From Oreocharis arfaki (Eukaryota; Chordata; Aves; Passeriformes; Paramythiidae), in assembly GCA_013398015.1 (NCBI GenBank), contig VZRR01012875.1, forward strand, positions 247,053 to 311,052: a DNA stretch of 64,000 bases, written 5' to 3'. The notes under the pieces are model-generated. The model was not told the origin of the DNA and did not search any database. It saw only the letters and a program-made list of their open reading frames with translations. The position numbers and the translations under genes are program-made. Position 1 is the first letter of the stretch. Every line of letters begins with the position of its first letter. Shown piece after piece: positions 51,501 to 64,000 of this stretch.

Positions 51501-54386
51501 GGCATCTGATTGTCTGTCTCATAATATGAATTTTGAAATAGCTAGGGATTTCTGCTAGTGCATTTGCAGGTTTATGCTGAATTTCGTATTAACAATAAAT
51601 CATCCTGTATGTATAGTTCTCTTTTTCAATTTACTGCAACATAACTTCATCAATCCACACAGGGAATAGGGCCATACGCATAATGAGTAGAAATCTGATA
51701 ATAAAATATTAAGTAAGACAACGAAACAAAAACATTTGAAATATTAATACCAAGGCTCTAAAATACCCCTCATTGCTATTCAGCCTACATTTGGTGTGCA
51801 CATACCTCTCATGTTTGGGTGGAGTGACAGTAGCAGAGTGCCAAGTAGCCCATCCTAATGACTTCAAAATAATCTACTGGAACTTAGGAAATCCATTTAA
51901 CAATGATGTAAATGAAAGTAAGATGCATTCTGTTGTGAGGTGAAAGACATTATTTTTACTCTAGTTGGCAAAATTACCTCTGACCAAATAATTATTCACT
52001 ACCTTAGATCCTTTTCTACACACTGAGTGCTTCACAAAGTGGACCTGAATCTATTCGTCAAGACTGATCCTTGGCCGTCTCTGTGTCTGTGCTAATGAGG
52101 CAGGGAAGAATTCCTGACCCAGCAATGTCCCTGTGGTGCTGGACCCAGCACAGCCTGTGCTAAGCCTGTGCCCAAGTATTCCCTTGACCTCCAGCACCCC
52201 TTTCCAGCAGACATTGCAGCACATGCTTAGACTGGAGCCCATGCTGACACAGGCGTGGCAGCAATAGGAGCTCTGCACATACCCATGTACGCACCTGAAA
52301 TCAGGGCACATACTTTTGCCCTGGCCTTTTTGGTATCTCCTGCAAATTCAGATACTGAAACTCATGGAGTTAATCCAGTCTTAGATTCAATTTTTACATA
52401 CATCTATATTCAAAACCCATAGGCAAGACTTTTTCAAGATCAAATTATTTTGGTATTCCACAAAATACAGCTCTCCCATCCCATGTGTCATGCAAATAGG
52501 CTCACGAACTGAGTCATTCTCCTCAGCTAACCAGGATCATATTTACTTAACTGATGTGAACAGACAAAGAAAAATATACCACTTGCTCAATGTGTGCAAA
52601 ATTTATGGTTTGTAGCTAACATAATGTGTTTAACAATTTTATCCAAGTTTCAATCTAGGACAAAACAAATATGTTCACATAATCCCAAGCAATATTGTAG
52701 CAGTTGCCTGCAGTAAGTGATTTAAAGTTTTAATTAATCATTAAATATACTGTACACATACAGGTTTATCTTTTTAAATAAAAATATGCAAAACTTCCAG
52801 AGTCATTAACAATTTAATAAGCTGTTTAAACAAGAGAAGTCTTTGAAATGCTTGATCTGTGCCTGTGCCTTCTAAGCATCATGCAATAATTTATCGTTTT
52901 CACAAATTGCTTGTCAGCTGGACCAAAAAGACATGTTCTGCAGTTATCTCCATTCTGAAAAGGGTCTATATAATCTTCGTATCAATGGGTACAAGAAGCA
53001 TATGGAATCAGGTAAAATATATTTTTCATCGAAAAAATGTTAATTTGCCTTACCTATGCCATTAAGAGTTGCAGAGAACCCAAGGAGAAAATGTTCCGTT
53101 GTGAGATCACAGAGCTGCAGTATCTACGTTTTATTTGCAATAACATAGACAACAGCAGTAATGACCAAGTGGAGCATCCTGGACCTGACAATATAAAGTC
53201 AACTGCAGGACACTGCTCATGCGACTCTGTGTTGCCAAAGGGTATCATTTATTTTCACCTGCAGCTGGAGGGTATTTACCCGGACATCCACCAGTTTCAC
53301 CTCGAAATTTGGCCCAGTTTTTGCCAGAGGAGGGTGTTACTAATGAGGATGACCTTCACCATTACAGAGCCATTTCAGCTGTCCCCTACTTGAGCTAGAA
53401 TTGGGTTAGCGTGGCACAAATTTGCTATGTAAGTGAAACAGCAGATATGCAGCTCAGAGCTCCACTTTCCTTGTCTGGGTGTTAAGCAAGGAACAGAGGC
53501 AGGGAAGATTCTCTCCAACTCTTGCCTAAATTCAGTCACAATTTGTCCCATCACATGAAGTTCATGATGATGCAGCTGATGGCAGTCCATTAAATAAACT
53601 ATCACATTACACACAAGGGAGAATCCCCCAGGGACCTGCAGCAGAAACTCCTGAGTGCCAGCTTTCTCCTCGCTGTCTTCCCACAGTAATCTACAGCCAT
53701 GGGACAGTCTGGGGCCTGCAATAGGCTCTCCTACCAAGAGTAACAGCAGTTTGAATGAATATTGTGACTAAAGGCACCAAGTGCCATAGTTTGACTCTTG
53801 GCTCTGCCTGGTGTCAGGACAGAGTCACTGTGTAAAACTGAACCACTGAGAAATCCAGCTGCTGTAGTACTCCTTTGCTTCAAGAGGTAACATTTTAATA
53901 TCTTCCTAATATTGCCACATTGTATTTAGTCAATAGAGGAAAAGTCTTACTGCATTTGAAATTCTGCTACCAGCCTCTAGGTGCTTCTTATAAAGACAAG
54001 TAGCCATTACTTTACTGTTTTACACTGAGACTTGCATTCTGGTTTTATTGTATTTTTAATTATTTAATTAATATTGTTAAGAAGAAACAGAATTAGCCTA
54101 AAATTTGGCCTCATTGATTTCAATATCCAATTCCTGCTATGGTACATGAAACATCCCATGGAAATTTCTGGATAGAGTGTAGTGATTAATCTCATCCGAA
54201 TTCATGGACTTCAATACACTGCATTTACAACTTAATAATTCAGTTAAAGTTCTATTTTCTGCAGCAGCTTATAGAACCTTGTTTTATAGGCATAAAGTTT
54301 AACCATTTTTTAACTGCAGAGGCAATAATAGTGCTTGTCAAGGCTTGCTGGTCTCTAAATACCCACACTGGCACCTCACCACGCTG
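48558..54386. other. non-coding, nothing recognised
   Basis: GC-richer around 48930-49260, where frames up to 162 codons (minus strand 49397-48909) overlap on both strands without a known domain. A triplicate of AAATAGTTGCCT-like units lies at 50237-50277. The rest is AT-leaning unique sequence. Confidence 0.6.
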
Positions 54387-54427
54387 AATCATTACACCTC
54401 ATTCCCAAATCATTATACCTCATTCCC
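54387..54427. repeat. 20-bp tandem repeat, two copies
   Basis: Two neighbouring copies of AATCATTACACCTCATTCCC (54387-54406), the second with one extra A and one C-to-T change. Confidence 0.9.
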
Positions 54428-55426
54428 AGAGTCACATTGCTTTGTTTTATGTTACTGAAGTGTACGAATGCAACACAATTCACCTGTCACAGAAAAGAAA
54501 CTGGAAAACAACTTTGGTTTTGAAAATGCAGGTTAAAGAAGAATCTGCACACATCTCCAAGCCTGTACCTTTCAAAGTGTGCTCTTTGGGATAGCTTTCT
54601 AAAATAGCTTTGACATTTTGTCAACACCCTCAGCCAAGCATTGTGAATTATTTTGTTCATTTCACATCCAAGACCCAATGGCTTTTCAAGCATTAAAACA
54701 TATACTGCTGCATATAAACTTGAAATAACAGAGCTTTGAACTTCTCATTGCCTGCTATTTAAATTGCAGAGTTTCTACAGAATTGAAAGGCTTTAGAGAT
54801 CAAAAATGTTCAGTCTTAACTAGAACAGCCACCCAAAACAGTGACATCTGTTAACAATGTCAGTGAAACAAGGGAAAGAGCAGTAATTCTTGTAATAGAG
54901 ATATAGCAGATAATATGTTTTATTCTGTTGCCAACAATGAACAATGGTGGTAGCAGAACTTGTTAAGACTGGTATGGCAAACAAACAGCTGGGAAGAGAA
55001 GCTCTGCCTAGATGGATACAAGAGTACTTCCACCAGTGGAAGCAGCAACCATACCTCAACAGACATGTGAGAAACACTACTGGGGCCACAGAAGCGTTTT
55101 AATCCTATGGTCTTTCAAGTTTTTTGGCCCAGAAAAAATGGGACACTGAATTCATACAAGGCTAATACTTCTAATTACATGATCCTATCATGTAATTTGA
55201 CATGGAATCACATAAACATATTCTCTCTAACTTACATCCTACAGGTCTCAACAACATATTCTGGACTCAGTAGTAAATTATTTCCATGTCAGTGGGTGAA
55301 CTGCAGAGACCAGGTGAAGAATCTGTAGCAAATAGAGTGTAATAAACTGCCTGTCATTAGGGGCTCCAGCCTTTACTCACTAGGATCAACTCGATTCAAA
55401 GTAAAGATTGCCTTCATGAAGCAGAA
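54428..55426. other. non-coding, nothing recognised
   Basis: Unique sequence. The open frames (up to about 89 codons) show nothing recognisable. Confidence 0.6.
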
Positions 55427-55455
55427 GTTTGTAGGAAATTGGTTTGTAGGAAATT
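55427..55455. repeat. 15-bp direct repeat
   Basis: GTTTGTAGGAAATT occurs at 55427-55440 and again at 55442-55455, a small slippage duplication. Confidence 0.9.
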
Positions 55456-58400
55456 ATGTCTTCTGTGTTTCAGATACTTTGGGAAGATCTCTGAAGACTA
55501 TGTAGTGCTTAATAGAAATGTTTGTTCTTAGTTACCTCATATATTTTTGTTCTAATTTTATTGTAATTGATTCAGTGTCTTTGGGCATTATGAACCTTTT
55601 TCTCTTCATTACACAGTGTGCCACAATCTCTCATTAATATCAATGAGATATGTGTAAGCTTCAAAAGCCACTCAGCATTTGGCAGGATTAGGATAACTTG
55701 ACAAAAGGAGCATTGAAATCGATTTTCAAAAAAGACCTGTAGCATTTAGCACTGCAGTGGCATATTCTGTGTTATTTGCATGCTTTGCTGAATCTTAACC
55801 ACAAACTTCATTAGATATGATTCCCTATAGAGGAGAATGAGTGTGCACCTTACCCATATGCATCAGACTTTTAAGGCCAGCTGAGGATTTATGTTTTCTG
55901 AAGGAGCAAGGGAGATAACTCCAGCTGGGTTGGAAAGGTAAAGCTAAACCAAGAGAGACAGAAGCAAAGTACTGCATCACTAACGCAGTGACATCAGTGA
56001 ACAGATTGAAATGGGTTAGAAAAATAAATGGAAGTCTGAAAGCACAGTGTGGAGATATGAATCCAGGCTCTTATACAAGAGTTATATCATACAAAGGGAA
56101 TAAAACATCATTTGACTCCCATTCCTCACCACGCTATCCATTACTGTGGTGTTGCCAGACAAGAGCTAGGACAGATTCAGCCCCATGCAAGTTGTCTTCC
56201 AAATGCCAGTACATAAATTAAGATATTCTGTCCCCATTTGAACACTCAAGTGGCACTGAAGTAGATATTTGTGCCTCACAGTCTCACTTTTCCACCAATA
56301 TGCAGAAATGGGAATCCTGAGGCACCTACATTTACAAATTAAGCAAACATTATTCTGTAACAAATGACTACACACTTGGAAATTATTTTAAAGCAATCTG
56401 AAAAAAAGCCTACAGGGGTTCTACAGATTTATTGCAAAACAAAAACAACATTAAACCACAAAACATAGAGAAAAAAATAACATCATTTCCCATATGTTCA
56501 GTGTGTGAAATGGATATACAGCCCTTTAGGTAGCAATTGTAATAAAGAAATGTCATCTGGGTCAAATGGCATATTTCTATTTATTATTAGCATTATTTAA
56601 ACTATACTTAAGGTGTACAGAGTGCTCGAAAAACAAGTAAAAAATTGACAGAGCCTTTCCCTGAAAATCATACAACCTGCAGTAGGCAAATCAAAGCGTA
56701 ATAACTTTTAAGTTTTCGCAGTGAGGAAAAATGTGACAACAAAAACAGGTTTCAAAGTTTTTGGCTGTGAAGTGAAAGGCTAATTTAAGGGTGTTTTTCT
56801 TTTTATTACTGAAAAAGCAGCAGTCTGGGTTCAGATGGGCTCCTCCACTAACACAGCTGAAGCTACAAACAGGACTATCTCCAATACTACCAAGTAAACA
56901 TAAAACAACAAGGAGCCCCATAAAACAAAAGAAAGCTCAGATCTCATTTGCTGGGTGCCAGCAGTGCACTATACATATTTCAGAGGAGCTCACACAGAGC
57001 GGGGCAGAGTTTCAAGGCAAGGCAAGCCCCAGATGATCCCCTGTCGTTGAACTAACACAGAGCATTTTGTTAACCACGTCTGCATTTGCTACAGGAAGTG
57101 GCAAATCCTGCTTTGGGTTTTTCTCAGGGTGATGGCTGGCCCACACCTGGCAAAGAGGTCTATGTCCCTTCTCCTTGGCCCTGGGCTAGTGACAGAGCAG
57201 CCACACTCCTGCTTCCAGGGAGTTTGTAAACAAATTTCGAGGCTGCGCCTCATGGCAAGCTCAGAGGGACCGACCCCAAGGAGGGTGTGCCTGGGGCACC
57301 CCCTAAGGAGCCGTGACCCTGAAGGGGATGACAGCAGGGCACAGAACCTCCTTGACACAGAGGGACCAGATGACTACAGCAGGTTTGGGGGCCTGGAGAC
57401 CTCCATGTGTCCTATGTTCAAACTAGAGAAGTAGATGGAAGGGCACTTAACTGCTCAAGGATCAGGTCAGACTTTGCTGAGGGAGCCTGACACAACAAAG
57501 GCAGTCTTCTTGTCTGTGTCACAAGTAGATTCTCTTGCATGTAGATAAACCACAAACTCTTCCAAAATACATAAAAACTAATTTCTGATGCCTCGGGGCA
57601 TTGCAAGATGTAAAGGAAATCCAGAACGGATGGAAGCATTACAATTTTGCTATAAGAAACAGGGCACACGGACTGCTAGGGAGAAACTTTGGAGGAATTG
57701 CAGACACAGCACACCTTTTTAGATCTGTGTAACACATATGTATAGCACAAAGGGGCACACACATGTATAAATACATAAACCCAAAAATGACACAATGAAG
57801 AATTCTTCTTCTGTTTTTTTCTTCCACCTTCATGTTAAAACACAATGCACAAAGAAATAATTTTCATTTACAGAAGTGCCATACATAAAAAATAATTAAA
57901 ACATTAAAATTTTCCAAATAGATGTGATGCAATAAATTAAACTCAGCATTTACCGAAAGGAAAAAAAATCCCTCAGGCTAAGCTTACTGATATGGAGAGG
58001 ACCAGATTCCAGGTCTTCTGATTTTTATAGTATCATCATACTTCTGTCCACCTCGTTGTTATCCTCTCCCCAGCAGCCTGCATTTACTAGTCCACACCAA
58101 TGGAAACATCACCTCCAGCCATGCTCACGGGTGCTGATTTTGTTTCTCTCGGCAATTTCTTTAATGTTGTGTGTGTGTGTACAATACCCACTATTTCAGC
58201 TCAGATTTACACAACAACTCTGCTATTTCTTACATGCAAGTGCATTTCTCCAAATTGGATTTCTGAATATAATGCAAGAACATTTTGCTTACAAAAAAAC
58301 TTGGTTTATTAGCAACATAAAATTGTCAGTTGTTTATGCCCCACTTGTAAATACTGGGCCACATTAACATAAACTTGCCGAACGGGGGGTATGGGGAGAG

Positions 58401-58640
58401 TGGGCTATTTTCCTTGCAATCCTTCAGCAGGAGACCAAAAGAATAAATAAAATCAAGCATGGTGGGAAGAGTTACTATTCATTCTTGTAATTCATCCCTG
58501 GCTATGAAGAGGAGACACATGGCCTGGAGGACATGAGCGTGCCCAGCTGTGGCCAGATCTCCTTATTTACTGCCCTGAGCCCCAGCCGTGTTTGCCAGCT
58601 TGACTTTACAGGAGAATGTGTTGGCTCATCTTGTGAAAAT
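55456..58640. other. non-coding, short GT run
   Basis: No gene recognised. A short (TG)n run occupies about 58168-58180. Frames between 57089 and 57434 are GC-richer and overlap on both strands without a known domain. Confidence 0.6.
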
Positions 58641-58830
58641 ATGTTGTTAGGCTATATATTTTAAATGCTGTCTACCCTCCTTGTAAGATTCAAGACCTAA
58701 TCAATCCTTTATGTTATAACCAGGTGTAAGTCATAAAGGGGTTGTTATTACAAAATTTTATGGAGTGAGGCGCTTAGGTACTCCTGCGGCAGGGAGGTTA
58801 TAACATCCACTGCACCCTTGTCTTTTCATG
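58641..58830. promoter_or_regulatory. candidate element with nested inverted repeats
   Basis: An 11-bp perfect inverted repeat (ATGTTATAACC, 58711-58721; GGTTATAACAT, 58796-58806) overlaps an 8-bp one (CCTTTATG, 58706-58713; CATAAAGG, 58732-58739). TTTATG/CATAAA cores suit posterior HOX or CDX proteins. Whether this is a regulatory element, a remnant of a small DNA transposon or chance is open. Confidence 0.3.
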
Positions 58831-59600
58831 TACTGGTGTCAAGATTTCTACCTACTGGCCAATTTTAAATATTTTCCATTACTCTGAACCCAGTGGTTTC
58901 AAATTTTAGAGTTGCCTCTGCTGCTGGTTTATAAGAGCAAAATTCTTCAGCCACAGAGAGAGCCAAATAAGACTGTCCAGGATGTTTCAGCTTGGAGGCC
59001 AGAGCTCGCTGTTGGCATGTCACAGCACTGAATTTGAGTTTGCACCTCTGGGTTTAAAACCCAAACAGGTTCCCTCGTAACTGGATTTTATATGCACGTT
59101 GTGGATCTGCCTATGGCATTTGAGCTGTCCTCTCACAAATTTCCTGCAACAGTGTTGCAGGAATCCCAGCAAGCCCTAAAGTACCGTAAGTCCCACACAC
59201 CAAGCCCCACCTTTGGTGGTATCTCACTCTGCTGTTTTTGTCCTAGGTGATTCTGCCTCCTCTGCAATTTGTCAGAGTAGTTGTACCTCAAAGGATCCAG
59301 TTCCCACCCACACAAATTGAAAAAAAAATTAGGGCAAGACAAGATACCAGGTATCCACAGTGCTATTACTATTATCTTGATAAAATAGCAGGGACACACA
59401 TTCTGCCTGTCACAATTAAGGTGATAAATGCCTGTTTCTTTGAGGCTTGTTTGGAAGTCAATTATGCAGATTATTTCTAGAATACAGACAGATGGTGTTT
59501 TCCCCCATATGAGACAATCAAGTTGAACTTTGATATGTGCATAAAAATACTGTAATTTGTCAAGCTCCAATGGGGCCATTTTATCACAGATAACCAAAAG
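58831..59600. other. non-coding, nothing recognised
   Basis: Unique sequence. A minus-strand frame of 154 codons (59597 down to 59133) has no recognisable domain and is opposed by a plus-strand frame of 77 codons. Confidence 0.55.
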
Positions 59601-60060
59601 ACTATATGGATTTTTGTATTTGCCTCTTTTCGATTAACACAGCCTATGTTTCTTTTTATTCCAATTTTTTTTTTTAATGGAAGCTTTGCTATGTTTCATC
59701 TTGAAGCCAAATATTGATCTTTCAGTTTAGTCTTCAGGTTTTGATTAACGCAGAAGGTTGCCAAGTGAACGGTTTTTTGTTTGTTTTCTGTTAATTCTTT
59801 TTTTATTATTCACTTGCCGCAGTAAATCTTGCTTTTATTGTCCAACCACTGAAAAGAAAAAATGGATTGATCTGAGCCCCTAAATAATTTACAATGCAGA
59901 GCTTTTTGAAAAGACTGATTCAATGTTGACCTTCATTTTTGCCCCTTCTCTTGTTGACAATAGAACATTTTTGATTGACTTGAATGGAAAGAAAGGAAGA
60001 AGATTGATTTTGACATGTTAATCATGGTTTAATTCGACTAAAGCTTTAGAAAATGAGTGT
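59601..60060. promoter_or_regulatory. candidate conserved non-coding element
   Basis: An AT-rich block with CGATTAACAC and TTGATTAACG (near 59631 and 59741), an ACAATAG SOX-like core (59957-59963), and a TGATTGAC PBX/HOX-like site (59972-59979), without repeat texture. The motifs are suggestive only. Confidence 0.25.
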
Positions 60061-63000
60061 TTAGTAAGATGTTTTTAACAAAAGAAAAATAAGTTGTTGT
60101 AAGTGTGAGAATTATTATAAATATTTTCCTTGCCATTTTCATTCTCTATCAGGCTAAATTTCATGCTCCTATTTAAAAACTGAGTTATATTTATTTTTTA
60201 TTAACAAATGTTCTGACGGCCTGAATTCCTCTTCATCAGCTCCATAATAGGTTTGCTAAGCAATAAAAACAAATGGAAAAGCTCTGACAAATGTAGGAAA
60301 GGATGGTCTGGAACAGACTGGGAGACAAAGATCCTGTTTCTTGTAGAGACTTTTTATATCACTGTGGGCAAATGACTTGGGCTCCCAGGGAAACACAGCC
60401 AAGGCAAAGCACCAGCTCCAGTCCAACCCAATCCAGGGATGCCTTAATCCTGCTCCCAAAGGAAAAAAGACCCATCCAGGCTGTACATATTACCTAATGC
60501 TGCAAGTTCAGAACATATGTAGTCAACAATAGATGCTGTCCTACCTCTCCGAGGCTGTGTTAGAGGGGGTAGAGTAACACCTGCCTAAGCAAGGAATGTT
60601 TTGAGGTCTCTTGATGGAACACAAGGTATTATTCTGAGAATTTTTAGATGCTTGGCAGCACTACCTAAAGTATATAGCACAAATAGCTGGTAAACAAATC
60701 ATACAGGTTTAGATACAGGCAGGCATTAAGCCAAGAATTTAGGTAGAACATTGTACCTGCTTCAGCTGTCAGAGGCATGAGGTGGATTATCAAGGTTCAC
60801 AAGGACACATGGATATCAGAGTCACTAAAACCCACAACATTTCTGCAAAACACATAAACAGGCACTTCAAACACCTGCTCTCCTCAATCTACTTGCCAAA
60901 GTACCTGAATATTCTAAAAGTTTCTGTTCAGCCTGATAGAGCAATTTCAACAACTTCAGCTTTGCCAAGTCAGAAAGTTGCTCTCAAGATATTGTCACCA
61001 GCTCTGACCTCATCCACCTTCCAAACAGCAAAATGCTGCACAGTAACCTACTGGGCTGGGCAGTTACCTGTGAACCTGTCAATATTTCTAGCATCTTTTC
61101 TGTTCTGGCGATTATTTAATGTCTCTGGATATGCAGTACCTTCATTAAAGACAATGCAGTTACTCCAGATTTTCACTGGCCTCACTAAGAAAAAAAAACC
61201 TGGATCTATATAAATAAAATATTATGTGAAAGTAATAAATAGTTTTCTCTTGCAAACGTACTACCTCATTTTCACTCCAATAGAATACAATACCAGCAAT
61301 CACTCAGGGGTCTGGTAATGCATTGTTACACCTGCCAGATATGCAGGTGTACGAGCTCCATGTGCTAAAGAGTATAATGCTCTTCTCTTAGAATACAAAT
61401 TAAATTAGGCCATTATCTCAGTAAAGTTCTGATCCATCAATATGACTATTCTAATAGTAAATATCACCATAGAAGTAGTAAAATCTGAAGACATGCCTAA
61501 CTGTTCTGGACTGGAGCCTAAATTAGATTTCCAGATATAATAACATATGTCTTGAATGTTAAGCTCCCCCTGAAGTCAACACTATCCTAATGGACCACTT
61601 TCTTTCAGGCTTTGCATTTTTTTAATGATATCATGATTTTAACACAATACAATCTCTCTTCTAGTCATTAACAACTTATAATCAAAAAAAAGTCCTAAAA
61701 AATGAGTTAGACTTGTGCCTTTCAATCACTAACTCCTATTATCTCCATTCTATCCAGATGTTACTGAGACTAATAGTTTTCCCTATATGACTAATGTTGT
61801 GTGTGCATGGTAAGCACTAATGTATTCTAGGACTGCTTATCTCCACGATTTTTGATGCTCACAAAAAACTTGTACAGGTGGTGAGGTCTCTGCAAAGGTC
61901 AGGAAGGCTGAACAATAACAGGTTATACTAAATTTGGACAGTTTACATGCAGAAAGAAGTCTGAAAAACATGAACTGTCTATCTGTAAAAAGAAATACAC
62001 CTCATTTTATTGACACTCTATTCATAGCAAATAATTGCTAACAGGACATGCCAGTGGACTTAACTTCTCCAGGGAATCTAACAAGATCATCTTTACAACT
62101 GACTGTGTCTGCTTTCTTTTGCATGTCTCTTTGGCATGAGTAGAATCTCATTTATGCTATTGGGTGTTGGATCAAGTATCACAGATGTTTTCAGTTCCTT
62201 TCCATCTCTGTTTTGTCTGAAAGGTAGAGTTCACCACCGTCCGAAGATAAAAATGGGCCTTCATCTCACCAGTTCCCCATCCAGGCTGTTAGTGCCCTGC
62301 AGGCCAGTGAGCTAGCTGGGAGCATTCAAACACAGACACAGCTGCTTCCTCTGCATTAACTTGGCAAGAAACAACATTTTAAAAAACCCAAACATTTGTT
62401 GATGGAAATGTGGAGGGTGAAAATGACCAGCAACTTCAACAGGGCAAAAGCCTGGGCAGTAGCAACAAGGCCCAGCCTCTGCTTGAGAGTCCTGTTCTCT
62501 GTCCTCCTTCATCCCACTCACCTTCTCAGTGGTGATCACACATGGAGCCACAATCCTTCCATGCATGAAAAACATGCAATTCATAGCTGGAAAAGTCCAT
62601 TGTAGTCCTTCAGTGTTTCAAGGAGAGAAAGCACAGAACACGAAAGGATGAATATATGCTAACAGAGAAATCTACAAAGTGGCAAATGTAAGTTTTTTAT
62701 TGGCTTTTTAAAAGCACATTCATTTTTTAAAAGCAGACTGTAAATAGAAGATGCTAGTGATGTGTATTTTCAATAAATCAAGTTCATTATAATCAAGTGA
62801 GAGAACCAAAAAAATGATTAATTTTACACATCTTTAAGACAACTTGTTCTATTTTCAACTGTGTGTAAGTTTACCAGGACAAATCAGACCTTTAAAACTA
62901 ACTAATTCATTTTTAAGGGTGTCCTTGAAAGACTGCAGCCATATATAAGTTACAGGATACAAAAAAAAAAGCCATGTAAATAACAAAAACTCAGGTTAAA

Positions 63001-63429
63001 TGTCAGAAATGGAAAACATACATGCAACTGCTGCAAAATAAATTACTGTAGTCAAAGCTGCTCCTCCAACTCAAGAGCTCATATGGCAGTCTTTTAAAGG
63101 TCAGCACTGAAGGCAGTCACATTAGAAATGAAGTTCAAGAATATGAAATCCAGTGTTCAAATGATTTCTTTGCCCAAGGTCCTTATTAGAAAGGTAATCT
63201 CTTTTCAATCACTGTTTAACAACATATCATTACTTTGTGAAGTGTTTTAAAATACCTGGAGTACAAAAGATTATATTTAAAACCAATTCATTTTTTTACA
63301 TCCCAAACAATACATAAAAAAAGGGAAAGAAAGGATAAAGATGTTAATTTTACTGCCAATTTTGTCACACTCCTTGAGAGAGAAAGCAAACAGCCCTAAC
63401 TCCTAAAATTACATTGCAACTACAGGCCA
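60061..63429. other. non-coding, nothing recognised
   Basis: AT-leaning unique sequence. A 143-codon plus frame (60782-61213) has no known domain. No mobile element or RNA gene recognised. Confidence 0.6.
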
Positions 63430-64000
63430 TTTCATCAGGTGAAAATTACCAAGTGATAATAATTTCTCTGCTGATTTTAAACAAAGCTTCTTGGACTCTC
63501 TCACACACTGTCCTTCCCACTCTTTTTGCTATTAAAGAAAGACCCGTGAAGTTATCCCCCAGGTGAATTTTGCCAAATGCTTGTAGCTCCAGTGTCAGAA
63601 CCATGCCTTGCATAATGGAAAGTTTACATGAAAAGTCAAGGTTTTGATGAATGTCACACTTGAAAGCCAATTAAGTGGGCTGAAAGGAAGACACAATTTC
63701 CCATTGTCTAATTGCCTCACAGCACCTTCAAGGTAATAAATTTGTCACATTGAATTATTAATGAGGAACGAATATTTGACTTGAAGCCTTGAATAGAAAG
63801 TAGTTCATTATCAGTTGGCATTGTTCCTTCCAAATAAAAGAGAGGCACTATGGGAGTTAAAGAAAGTTGTCAGAGAAAGCTTTCCCTCACATCACTGTCT
63901 CACACACTAAATGCACCTTTTACATTCTGTAAACATTCCAATGAGGGGGAAAAATTATGGTGCATTTAATTCCTAATTCTCTTTGGCCTTTGCAGCCTGA
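63430..64000. promoter_or_regulatory. candidate conserved non-coding element at the right edge
   Basis: Dense, non-repetitive sequence with homeodomain-type cores (TCTAATTGCC near 63707 and ATTATTAATGAGG near 63755) that runs to the window end. Only alignment could tell whether it is conserved. Confidence 0.2.

Noticed and set aside
59133..59597. Minus-strand frame of 154 codons
   Set aside because: No recognisable domain and no exon-like boundaries.
60782..61213. Plus-strand frame of 143 codons
   Set aside because: No recognisable domain and no exon-like boundaries; ordinary for this base composition.
1..64000. CRISPR arrays, rRNA, tRNA or bacterial operons
   Set aside because: No regularly spaced repeats, cloverleaf-like segments or tightly packed genes were seen; the sequence has the character of vertebrate non-coding DNA.

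Overview
The window looks like vertebrate nuclear DNA, most likely from a songbird (passerine). The base composition is AT-leaning, there are no tightly packed open frames, and no bacterial gene architecture is present. Two repeats point to birds: an isolated 3' tail of a CR1 LINE (about 46104-46183), and one long terminal repeat of an endogenous retrovirus (43185-44317) whose termini resemble, from memory, passerine ERV LTR families. Families were recognised by eye; nothing was searched.

I cannot identify any protein-coding gene with confidence. Open frames reach at most about 196 codons, overlap on both strands and match no family I know. The window is best read as a gene desert or the inside of a very large intron. 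Two weak coding candidates near 7-8.4 kb are listed with low confidence: a minus-strand internal exon (7027-7199) with a good splice acceptor, and a plus-strand terminal-exon-like frame (8134-8418) followed by an AATAAA.

Layout: 1-7 kb is non-coding with a 72-bp tandem duplication at 1992-2135. 7-8.7 kb holds the weak coding candidates. 8.7-43 kb is unique non-coding DNA with a 56-bp tandem duplication beside an assembly gap (20565-20673), several G-rich tracts (31 kb, 34 kb, 37 kb) and stretches that resemble conserved regulatory elements (about 10.2, 16.3, 28.8 and 34.6 kb). 43.2-44.3 kb is a solitary LTR with a CpG-dense core and two close matches to the CTCF motif. 44.3-64 kb returns to unique non-coding DNA with the CR1 tail, an A-rich tract, short tandem repeats, a nested inverted repeat at 58.7 kb and more regulatory-looking AT-rich blocks near 59.6-60.1 and 63.4-64 kb.

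The most interesting object is the LTR: a mobile promoter-like CpG-rich segment carrying paired CTCF-like sites inside an otherwise gene-poor region, which could act as an insulator or loop anchor. That role is inference.
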